Below are positions 50,001 through 62,816 of a DNA stretch of 64,000 nt, in pieces. Origin of the DNA: Ridgeia piscesae (taxonomy: Eukaryota > Annelida > Polychaeta > Sabellida > Siboglinidae). The stretch's first letter is position 1. Every line of letters begins with the position of its first letter. The translations under genes were made by a program, and so were the position numbers. The notes beneath the pieces were generated by a model that did not search any database, had not been told where the DNA came from, and worked only from the letters and a program-made list of their open reading frames with translations. The stretch covers positions 248,001 to 312,000 of the forward strand of contig JAODUO010000156.1 in the NCBI GenBank assembly GCA_025642075.2, read 5' to 3'.

Positions 50001-53000
50001 AGCCAGTAATAATATTTTCCATATTGACCATTTGTTGTTTACCACGTTTAGTACAATATTAAATGTGACAGGTTTGTTTCCCATTATCCTTTTGTGTATA
50101 TAATGGATGGACTTAGTTAAGATCTGAATAGTATACCCGTAGGTTGTAGAACGGGCATATCTAAAATCAATCACATCATACTATGTTCATCGTCTGCAAA
50201 AGGTCTTTGTGCACTGTTGAAAATGTATGAGAACTATGGTGATGATTATGATACAAGTGTAATACTAAGAAAAGTGCAATATTAGTATTTGAATGAAATA
50301 TGTTGAAAAACAGTTAGTCAAAAAAAATTGTTTAACAGTGTTTATATACCAATTGTTAATCAATATCTTGGTCATATCATGCGTAATAATACGAAAGATG
50401 AGTATACATATGGGTGTGCGTGTGTACACAGACAGTGTAGACTGGTTCAGTAGTGTGTTGTGAAAAGGGTAGTGTTGTGTTTCACCACATACTGTAGATC
50501 ACTATATACAAGACATTTATGGTGCAAACACACAATCTATTAATAAGTTGTATGTCACTTATAACATCTTTCGAATGATACGTCACAAGCCCAAGTGGTG
50601 TAGTGCAAGCAGTGTTTGTTACCAGACATGCCTCATATGTTAATTTGCAAATATGTATATAATTTCATTTTCATTCAATGATAAATAATGTGTTTCTATG
50701 ACTTCTATAATGCACACTCTTGTATGTATATGGATTGTTTATTTCTGTAATAAAGTCATTCATTCATAGATAGCTGGTCAGATGGTGCTACGGTATTGTT
50801 GAGCTTGGCAACAGGCTTCCACTGCCCTCGTGTTGTCAACAAGATCAAGAAAACATTCCCTAGCCCAGACGGACAATATACTGGATTTAAATAGCCAACA
50901 TAGAAATCTACTTTGTGATTTGTATCATAAAATAAATCGTAGAGCCATTAATAATATTTTCCATAATGACCATTTTGTTGTTTGTCACGTTTAGCATAAT
51001 ATTATATTTGACAGGTTTGTTTATTACTGCACACTTTCTATTTATTTTATAAAAAAAAGTTATACGTATGCATAACAAATCATAAGATCAATGAACTGAT
51101 TTTTGAATATTGTACAATAAAAACATAATGCAACATTATCTGCTGAGACTGTCGATGCCTAGGGCTAGGCTAGTCACAGCCGATGCCTAGCCTAGGGCCT
51201 AGGCTTGGTCTACTGGCTGAAACGGCTGGTGTGTTGTTCTACTGGCTCATCTTTGTCAGGATGGAAGAAGGCAGCAACCATTACTTCTGACTGTTCTTCT
51301 CTGGTCCCTTATTAATTAACAATGAGTACACTTAATTATCCTGAAATGCACTTCGCATAAGACGGCTTGTGAATTGCGAGTGGCATGAAGTCGGCCCGCT
51401 TCACGGCAAATCACGCTCACAAAGCGTACACACTGACTTTGGAGACCTTCTTCTTTCTGAAATTCATGCAGCGCATGTCCACCTTTTTGTATTATCACAG
51501 TTGTAGACAATACATCGTTTAACCATCGTTAAATTCACGAGATCGATCACACTTGAAACGAAGCTGTTGGGTGATAATAGAAAGGGTTGCCATGCAAATT
51601 TCCCATACGCGAATGGGTTCTAGGTGTGACGTCAGCGACACCGGTGCTGCCGTTCTCAAAATAGTTCGCGGTGAAAATGTGCATCAGAATGTGGAGTGTT
51701 CTAAGAATATTTCTGATAAATTGATTGGGTTTAAAATTATTTTACCATTGCTTGTATCATTTTCATACTATATTCTATACATGTAATAAAAAAAATTAAA
51801 CATTTTTTTGCCAATACATACCCTTTAACAATGTAATATTTTGGTAAGGTACAACTAAAATTCATGGAATTGTTTGAATAAAAGAGCAATTGTCATTGAT
51901 CATTTGCAGCATCTTTACTCCTGAATTTGACTAGAAACCCCCTTGAGTCATTGGTACTGTGAAGAATGATTATGTAGGTAGTTTTAGTTTTGGACATTTC
52001 TTATATTATGATATATCTGATGTATGTTATCAATGTGACTATTCTCATTTGCAGCGAGGCTTGTCTCAAACACAGCTGTCTGTACTACTTGGCAATAGAT
52101 GGCGCTGTACAGCTGGAAAACAACCGCACGTTGCAGATGCTTATCGAAAGGAACAGGTTACTATAGTCAACTACTAAGCTTAAAAGACACTTGCAGTGTT
52201 GCAAACTTAAAATGGAACAGTCACTGTTCAACAGTGTCCTTGTACAATGAAGCTGAAGTAAATTTAAATGGAACACTCAAAAGTCATAATTACTTATATG
52301 AATTCTTTCTCTGACATAATAGGACGAATCATAAATAATTAGTTTGCCTCCATTATATAAAAACTTTGTCTAAATCAAATATGCTCAACAATTGACTGCA
52401 GACTGCTTCATTTAATTAAGTGGCATATTAACCAGTTTGTGTGCTATCTATTCCTGCATTGTAGAACTATCTTTGCCCCGATGGTGTTGTAGATCTGTCA
52501 TTGCCCCGATGGTGTTGTAGATCTGTCTTTGCCCTGATGGTGTTGTAGATATGTCATTGCCCCGATGGTGTTGTAGATCTGTCTTTGCCCTGATGGTGCT
52601 GTAGATCTGTCATTGCCCCGATGGTGTTGTAGATCTGTCTTTGCCCTGATGGTGTTGTAGATCTGTCTTTGCCCTGATGGTGTTGTAGATCTGTCATTGC
52701 CCCGATGGTGTTGTAGATCTGTCATTGCCCTGATGGTGGTGTTGTTCTGTCATTGCTCCGATGGTATTGTAGATCTGTCATTGCTCCGATGGTGTTGTAG
52801 ATCTGTCATTGCTCCGATGGTGTTGCGTCCGGGAAAACTCTGGTCCAACTTCTGGGGATCAATCGGTAAAGATGGCTACTACAAGCGCTCTGAAGACTAC
52901 ATCGACCTTGTTGAGTCCAAGCGAAAGTGTGTATTAGTCAAATTGCTGCTCTTTTGTATACTGTATGGAACCTGGAAATGGTTAGTCGTGTAAGGTTTTT

Positions 53001-56000
53001 TTGCTGAATCATATATATTATGTGTCCCTTAAGTCAACTAGGTAGGTTGGCAATGCGCCACCCTTGGGCAACTCGTGGGACCAGGCAAATGCGAGATGGC
53101 TGCCATGATCCTTGTGAATTACAAAATGTGTTCATCTTTGCACTACAGCATGCTAGGGACATACATTTTGTGTTTACACGCATGCTTTGGCTTATGATGA
53201 ATTCAATGTAACCATTTATAATGATGTCCGACTATGTTCAGATGACCAAAATTAAAAAATAGCCAAAATTGAGCATAACTTGATTACTTATGCTACATAG
53301 ACATGATTTTTGTCCATTCCTATGTTTTGTCATATCAGGAATTCAACGAAACCATTTCCAATGATGCCCGCCTATGAAAACCGATTAACATTCAAAATGG
53401 CCGTCATTTTTAATGAAAATTTGCAAGAGCCATGATTTTGGGTCCGTTCGTACATCTTAGCATACGAACAAGAACACAGTACTGGTACACATTTGCACTG
53501 CCTTAATTATAAGTGAAATAAAATATTGTGCAATGCATTCAATGTACTCATTTCCAGTTATGTCCGATTATGCTAATGTGTCAAAAATTCAAAATTTTGT
53601 TATTAAGTGATAATAGCCAAAGCTGACCATAATGTTTGATTGACTTATGCTAAAGACACAATTTTTTAGTGCATCCCTATTGGTAGATTGATGGCCATTT
53701 AATTTTTGTGTTACATGAACATCATTGGTAATTATTAGATTGGATTCCTGTTATGTTGAAACATTGTATAACATTTATTTCACTTACAATTAAAGCAGCA
53801 CAAGTGTCTATCTGTACTGTGTTCTTGCCCGTATGCTAACATTTATGAATAGACACAAAGTCATGACTCTTGCAAATTGTTTGTTAAAATGGTGGCTATT
53901 TTGAACATTAATAGGTTTTTATAGGCGAGCATCATTGGAAATGTTCCATTGAATTCCTCATATGGCAAAACTTAGGAATGGACAAAAACACCATGTCTAT
54001 AGCATGAGTCAATATAGTTATGCTCAATTTTTATTATTTGTTTTTGAAAATCACAGCCATTTTGAATTTTGGTCATGTCATTAGGATGTCATTAGAAATG
54101 GTTCCATTGAATTCCTCATACTCTAAAGCATGCAGGTAGACAGGAAAATTATGTCCCTAGCATGCTGTAGTGTAAAGGTGAACACATTTTGTAATTTACC
54201 AGAGTCACAGCATCCATCTTTGATTTGCTTGGTTAGCATGAGTTGTCCAAGGATGATGCATTGCCATTGGATTTGAATTGAGGAACATATAATCTACAAG
54301 ATTTTGCTATAAAAAAACTTACATGACAAAAACTGCAACTTGACTATATAAATTTAGTATATTTTATTTTAGACTTATTTTTTATTTTACCTAGTTATGC
54401 AAATTACCTGTTTTAATTATCACACTTCTAATACATGTAATAACAGTTTTACACCCCAGGTTTTAAGATTAAGTTTGAATGTGTGTCTTGCAAAATGCAG
54501 TGTTTTGTATTTGCTGGAGATTTGGTAACTGTAGAAGAAAATAATTTAGAAATAGACGTTTTAAATTGGACAGTGGTTGCCACTTGCACGCCTAGTTTTA
54601 TTGGGTGATATTACACAGCTGTAAATGTAAAATGTTGATTTTTCAAAAATTATTTTGTGAATAATCTTTCAGGGGCATCTGGAATGTTCCTCATATCACA
54701 AACATCTACATGATTCAAGCCTTCCGCATTCCATCCATTCTTGGGGCATATGTGGACCCTGAAGTTGACCCTGACATTGCAATTTGTGCGCGTCTCAGGG
54801 AGAAGGTACTTGCATTTTCATACAACATTTTCCCCTCAACAATTGTTTCTTATAGCAAAATTAAATCTTACTTCAGAATGTGTACCTTCTTTAGCTGTGT
54901 CACATGGAAGGGACGGTAAAACCGATTGATCCATTCTACCTGCTGTCCACACTGAAAGTAGTGTAAGTCCAACACAGAGGAATGAAAAACCTGTCACGAA
55001 ATGCCTATCACAAAATGTCATCTTGTTATAGCATTTAATGGGAACACTGTTGTTTTGTTGCAGGACATTTTCCTGTACATAGATAACCAGCAGTACTATG
55101 GCCACTTGGTGAACACAGAGAACTTTGACACGACACATCTGCATAATGACTTGTATCAGATCTTTGACAACAGATATGTGAGTCCTTCCACATATTCACC
55201 CATGAATATTTGATCTTATGACTGCAAAACGTGACATGTTGATCAGCTAGTAATTTTCACTTACACTATAAAAACATTTTTAACATTGTTTTGTTTAACA
55301 TGTTTTGTTCCTGAAAAGATGTGTTTCTTAACTTACCTAATTTGATATGTCATCACTGCCACAATAAATTGTAGATTATGACAGGGCAATAACTGTGCCA
55401 TGTAAATCTAGTAGTACTTGTGGTAGACACTTCTCATTGTTACATCCCTCACCTGTCTCATATGAAAGTAGTGGTAGTTATTAAAACTTCTGTTTATTTA
55501 GGTGCTAACATATTACATGTTTAAATTTATCAGTTTATTGTAGTTTAGGGGCAAGCGCTTCACATTTTTAATTTTTATGCTAGAGAACTAAAACTTGGTG
55601 GGAATTATATCTGTGGGTTAAAATACATAAAACAAGTGGATTTTGTTTGGACATATGTGTACCCTGGAAATGGGTGCCATTTATTTGTTGTGACCTGTTT
55701 TCATGCACAAATAAAAAAGCATGGTGCTACAACATGCTAAATAGGCTACATGTATTGTACATACATGTATCTACAAACTGTCAAAAGAAACTTTTATTAT
55801 CCATAGAATATATATATATAATTTTATTTTGGAAAACGGTATATAAAGTTTCATATTTTTTAGATTGGTGCATGAAGATAAAAAGGAAACTAAGGTGCAT
55901 ATACTAAATCCCTTTTGATAGTTTGTAGTGCATGTCTTGAAATATATTAATGTACTCCAAATTTTTAGTTGATCTGCCTTGCGTTTTTCTCTCAGGGTCT

Positions 56001-56176
56001 GCATGAAATTTACGTAGACTAGTGACTAAAACATCCTTGGAAAACCATAAGGCAGATCAACTCCAAATTTGGAGACATTCTTCAAGATATGCACTACAAA
56101 CGTCAAGAGGGATTTTGTATATGAATCTTAATTTTCATATTGTCTTTGTCACCCAACCTAAAATAATAACAATCAT

Positions 56177-56234
<58 letters not shown>

Positions 56235-59200
56235 AAAATGTATCTTGACAGTTTGTAGATACATGTATGTACAACACTATCATGTAGCCTATTTAGCATG
56301 TTGTAGCACCATGCATTGTTTTTGAATGTGTGCATGAAAAGGGTCCCAAAATACATGGCTCCCATTTCCAGGGTATACACATGTTCATAAATAAAAATTC
56401 CTCTTGTTATATGTATTTTAACCCACAGTGTTAATTCCCACCAAGTTGTAGTTCTCTAGCATAAAAAACATCTTTGAAGCACTTATCCCCTTAATGAAAA
56501 ACATATAATTTTGAAATATATCCTTTCTTTCTCAGACATGGGATAAGAAGTATGTGCACCCTGAATACAAACGTGCGCTGGCTGCCGATACAGTCAACCC
56601 TCAGGTAAGACTTAGTAGCTTACTGTGATATTGTCCTCTTGGTCATGAGTCATGCTTAAAATATTAAATTTACTGATTTATATCCTAAATGAAAGTTTTG
56701 TCCAAAAATAGTGCTTTGAAATCTCGTCATGTTGACAATGCTGTTCAGAGATTAATTTAACAAATTCTTTGTTGATTCAGTTTTTGTCTCATTTTGGAAA
56801 AAATTTCTTATAAATCCTACTTAACTGGTCCACACATTAGCTTGTCTGTGAACATGTATTATTTAGTTCTTATAACTATTGGGTAGAAGGGTGTTTTAGT
56901 TCTTATAACTATTGGGTAGAAGGGTGTTTTAGTTCTTATAACTATTGGGTAGAAGGGTGTTTTAGTTCTTATAACTATTGGGTAGAAGGGTGTTTTAGTT
57001 CTTATAACTATTGGGTAGAAGGGTGTTTTAGTTCTTATAACTATTGGGTAGAAGGGTGTTTTAGTTCTTATAACTATTGGGTAGAAGGGTGTTTTAGTTC
57101 TTATAAATATTGGGTAGAAGGGTGTTTTAGTTCTTATAACTATTGGGTAGAAGGGTGTTTTAGTTCTTATAAATATTGGGTAGAAGGGCGTTTTAGTTCT
57201 TATAACTATTGGGTAGAAGGGTGTTTTAGTTCTTATAACTATTGGGTAGAAGGGTGTTTTAGTTCTTATAACTATTGGGTAGAAGGGTGTTTTAGTTCTT
57301 ATATAACTGTTGGGTAGAAGGGTGTTTTAGTTCTTATATAACTGTTGGGTAGAAGGGTGTTTTAGTTCTTATATAACGATTGGGTAGAAGGGTGTTTTAG
57401 TTCTTATATAACTGTTGGGTAGAAAGGTGTTTTAGTTCTTATAACTATTGGGTAGAAGGGTGTTTTAGTTCTTATAACTATTGGGTAGAAGGGTGTTTTA
57501 GTTCTTATATAACTGTTGGGTAGAAGGGTGTTTTAGTTCTTATATAACTGTTGGGTAGAAGGGTGTTTTAGTTCTTATATAACGATTGGGTAGAAGGGTG
57601 TTTTAGTTCTTATATAACTGTTGGGTAGAAAGGTGTTTTAGATTGGTTTCTTTCATTTGTCAGCCATGCCCAGATGTGTACTGGTTCCCGATGGTCACCC
57701 CAAAGTTCTGCCAGGATTACATTGACGAGATGGAGAACTTCGGCAAGTGGTCCGGTGGTAAGAACCAGGTAAGATTGTTGAAGGTAAGGTGGGTAAGAAC
57801 TGAAGCAGGTCAAATAAAATAACAGGTAAGTTGATTACATTTTTGTATACATTGATAACTATGTTAAATAGACAGAAAAAATACTGAATAAATAAACAAT
57901 AAAGTGAACTATCTGTACATTCATGTTGTTTCAGAACCGTTTCATGCCAAATTAAAATTATCAATTATCTACTGTACTAACATGTTCAGGGGTTGACAAT
58001 AAGGTTTTTTATTGTGCCAGTGGATTTTAAAAGTTACTGGCCCCCCAAAAAAGTTACTAGCCCAAATTTTTTTTGCAGGAATACACATTTATTCTTATAA
58101 AAATAGGTTCATTGTACAATAAAATATATTTGTTTATATTTAGAACATTAAAATAGACACGGCAACTGAAATGACATTTAAAAAATGTGTTTTTGCTGTT
58201 TTCTAATTCTTTTGTTTGTATTCTATCAATAAAGTTCACTTTTATAATAATTACATACCTCTAAGTGACTTTTTGCGATAACAATTGATTGTGAAATATA
58301 TCTTAATTTTGAAGACGCAGGAGGTGTTCGAAAATACGCGATGTTTAGACCTTAGTAACGCATACCGTACTTTCACTGTTCGCCATGTTTTGTTATATGA
58401 ATACAACCACCAAACTGTCCTCTAACTGCTTGCGTAGACGGCATCCCCGCCCTTTGACCTCTATTTACGGGAAATCCAAATAAATATGTGCTCTATTCGA
58501 CCAACTATCTCCTTATTTGGCGTTCGCTGTTGTGACACGTCAACATCGGGGAGTTCCGCTATGCACGTGACCTGCGGTGACCTGGATAATTCTAGAGTAA
58601 CGATGACATCGCTACCAAACGTTATAAATTTGACGCAAGGTGTGAATTAAATTTAGTCAGAGAAATAAAATAGAAAGCCGCACAAATGTGGGATGCATGT
58701 GCGAAACGCGATTTTTCTGCGAAAACGGCGTGTTTCAGAAATGCAGCTGCACAGTAGACGACAGGTGGTTCACAAGAAATCCACAAGGGGTCATTGTGAC
58801 ATCCTCAACACATTTTGTCTATTCGTTTTACACATTAGTATAGCAACAATAGTAAGGGAGAACGCGAAATTCAATGAAAAGTTTTTATTTTGGTACCACT
58901 CGACTATTACTACAAAATCCGAAGCAATATCTTAGCAAATTCACTAGGAAGGTGTCCGCCTCGCGTCACCAGCAGCGACACCGAGAACTTGCAACTTGCA
59001 AACAAGATGGTGACTAGTTTCGACTGATAATGCGAGTCCATGGATTCGGCTGTCACAGATTATGTTTAATTGTTGCGTAGCGAGTGACAACAGATGGAAA
59101 CTATCTAAAACAGGTATTACCCTAAAACAATGGTGAATAATTTGACTGTTGAAATCAGTGAGTGGCCTGTCGGGCCAGTAAAATATGAAAACTGGTGGCC

Positions 59201-62200
59201 CGAACTGGCCTGACACCCTCAAAACATGCGTCGGGCCAGCGCTATTGTCAACCCCTGATGTTTGTGCAGATATGATTAATTTAAGTGAAGTCATTGGATA
59301 AAAAATATTTTTGATCAAGCAAATTTCACATTCGATTATTTTAATATATTCACTAATGGTTGTTAGAATGTCATTTGTTGTGAATTTTTTTTACACCTTT
59401 CTGTTGTTTTTATTTTGTACAATTGCGCATGCTTAGAGTGAAGGTCACTGATTACAGGACGAGCGATTGGCTGGTGGCTATGAGAATGTACCAACTGTTG
59501 ACATCCATACAAACCAGATTGGTTGGGAGAAACACTGGCTGCACTTCCTGAAGGAGTACATTGTGCCTCTCAATGCAAAGGTCTTCACTGGCTACTACTC
59601 CGAAGTAAGAGAGTCAAAACAAATATGGACTGGTGCATGCATTCAAGCCAGAGCCATAATGTAATGAAATGCATCTACTTTGTTACTTTACTTAAGTAGA
59701 AAAATAAACTTTTCTTGAGTAACGAAGTACTTTTTTGGGAACTACTTTTACTTGTAATGAAGTACAAATATGTGTACTTTTTCTAAATGTAACAAAATAC
59801 TCATAATTTTGTTGTTAAATTTTCAAGGCGACTAAAAGTTCTGTAAATGATCCATGCTGCTGAAAACATGGCACTGTTTGCAGTCAGCATAGATTTTTTA
59901 TGAGTAACAGTGGGAACAACAGACAGACATTTAAAAAATGTTTTTTAAGGTAATCTGTATATTCATGTAAAGTGTAATGCGCCTCTGAATGGTTTTATTG
60001 CTAGAGATATGGCGTAAGCAAATACTGTTATTTATTATTACTACATGTTAAGTGTCCGGGACATGCTGGATTTCGATGTCAGTTGAACAAAAGATAATGG
60101 TTTGTCACTGAATGAAGCCAGTGAAATAATTGCAGTTTTGGGTCTGAACTAGGTGTCAGGAATGCAGGATCATACCTGGATGGGAGAACACCCCTCGGAC
60201 AACAATGGTCTGGGGTTATTTAAACACCTTGCACTGACTAGACACAAAAACAGATGCCTTACTAGTCTTCTTGTGGTTGCCTGTTGTCGACACAGTTTAT
60301 TAGCTTTATCATTGTGAACTGCACCTCCTGTAGATATCGACGCTTCCCTATTATTACCCACCGCAAAATTGTGTGGAACTGAGTGAAATTAGTTTATATA
60401 TCATTTGAATGTTTTAGTTAATTATTTTAAATGTTGGTATTAGTATTTATTACAAATTAAGACATTTAAAAAAGACTTATAACCATTGATGTACACCTAA
60501 TGCTTATCTGAATTTCATCAAGTAGGGGCCTACCACAAATGAAACAAAAATCACGTCCATCTATCATCCAATATGATAAACTGTTTAAAAAAGATATAAT
60601 ACCCCCATAATAACATGTATTGCTAATTCTACTTATTAATATGATGATTGTTGTAGACTTATTAGTAATAAAACATGATGTATTTATTGCCTGTGTGCAA
60701 TGCTGTTTGTACCATATTAATTATAGTTCAGTGATACATGATCTATTTATATATCTGCACAGAACAAAACAGTAGTACACAAATTATACCTGCTTGGTGA
60801 ACACGCTAATAATGTGAATGATTTTTGATTCACAAGAGATGACTGCATCGGCCATTTAGTTAGTTACAGGAGAAAAGTATGTTTTGTATTTATTTCAAGT
60901 ATTTTTTACTTCTACTTCAAGTACATTTTTCCAAAAGTTCTTTTACTTGAGTAACTTTTTCTAGAGTTACTTTACTCAAGTTTAAAATAAATGTACTTTT
61001 TACAGCTCTAATTCAAGGTTTCATTTATGGTCACCTCGTTGATACAGCCACCTCTCAGTTCAAAACACCCTCAATGATACAGCCACCTCCCAGTTCAGGT
61101 CACCCTTAGTGATACAGCCACCTCACAGTTCAGGTCACCCTCAGTGATATAGCCACCTCGCAGTTCAGGTCACCTTCAATGATACAGCCATCTTGCAGTT
61201 CAAGTCACCCTCAATGATACAGCCATCTAGCAGTTCAGGTCACCCTCAGTGATACAGCCACCTTGCAGTTCAGGTCACCCTAGGTGATATAGGCACCTCG
61301 CAGTTCAGGTCACCCGCAGTGATACAGCCACCTATAGCAGTTCAGGTCACCATCAGTGATACAGCTACCTCACAGTTTAGGTCACCCTCAGTGATACAGC
61401 CACCTCGCAGTTCAGGTCACCCTTAGTGATACAGCCACCTCGCAGTTCAGGTCATCCTCACATTATTCATTTACCATAAGAGTGACTTTTTTAACAGGTT
61501 CCATAGTACTCGTTGGGCCATCATTAATTAATATTCTCCGACTATGGTGAACTTTGTGATGTTTACTGGCTCAAGCCATCATGAATCTATTTTTTTAATT
61601 TTTAGGTTTCAGTAATCATGAACTTTATAGTGTTTGCAGGCACAGGCCATTACAAATTCTGTTTGTTTATGTATGCTATAACCATCGTAATGTTGAATTA
61701 GCAGGATCAGGCCATTGTGAGCTTTGCAGGCTTGGAACATCATGAACTTTGTGTTATTGACATGCTTGTGCTGTCATGAACTTTGTGTTATTTACAGGCT
61801 CGGCCCATCATGAACTTTGTGTTATTTACAGGCTCGGGCCATCATGAACTTTATGTTATTTACAGGTTTGGATTGTAATGAACTTTGTGTTATTTAAAGG
61901 CTCGGGCCATCATGAACATTGTGTTATTTATAGGCTCGGGCCATCATGAACTTTGTGTTATTTATAGGCTCGGGCCATCATGAACTTTGTGTTATTTACA
62001 GGCTCGGGCCATCATGAACTTTATGTTATTTACAGGTTTGGATTGTAATGAACTTTGTGTTATTTAAAGGCTCGGGCCATCATGAACATTGTGTTATTTA
62101 TAGGCTCTGGCCATCATGAACTTTGTGTTATTTATAGGCTCAGGCCATCATGAACTTTGTGTTATTTATAGGCTTGGGCCATCATGAACTTTGTGTTATT

Positions 62201-62759
62201 TATAGGCTCGGGCCATCATGAACTTTGTGTTATTTACAGGTTTGGATTGTAATGAACTTTGTGTTATTTAAAGGCTCGGGCCATCATGAACATTGTGTTA
62301 TTTATAGGCTCTGGCCATCATGAACTTTGTGTTATTTATAGGCTCGGGCCATCATGAACTTTGTGTTATTTATAGGCTTGGGCCATCATGAACTTTGTGT
62401 TATTTATAGGCTCGGGCCATCATGAACTTCGTAGTGCGCTACAGACCAGGAGAGCAGGACCGACTGAGACCGCATCATGACTCTTCCACCTTCACCATCA
62501 ACATTGCGTTGAACACGCACATGGACGACTATGAGGTGGGTAAACTAGATATTACCAGAGTTAACCAGGTTGCCCCCGTTATATAAACTCTTGATGGAAA
62601 GTGGGCTTGGAACCATTTGGCTTATTGATAATACAGCATTTCTTTTTTATCTGTGTATGACTTTCTAAGATATTCAACAAGATTTAAAATTTTAACAAGA
62701 TTTAACAAGATTTTAACAATATATTATATATATATATATATATATAATATATATATATA

Positions 62760-62816
<57 letters not shown>

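Larger units (their letters stand above)
48751..51824. mobile_element. Kolobok-like DNA transposon remnant with TTAA flanks
   Basis: Starts AGGGTATGTA and ends TACATACCCT, flanked on both sides by TTAA (48,747-48,750 and 51,825-51,828). A TTAA target plus a THAP domain inside (minus strand, 51,320-51,520) fits the Kolobok superfamily as I know it; piggyBac shares the TTAA target but lacks THAP. A plus-strand frame at 48,992-49,237 may be a second ORF. The interior also holds two direct copies of a 250-bp sequence. No full transposase remains. Confidence 0.65.

Noticed and set aside
52461..52824. CRISPR-like appearance of 28-bp regular units
   Set aside because: No spacers between units, no cas genes, eukaryotic gene context; it is a minisatellite.
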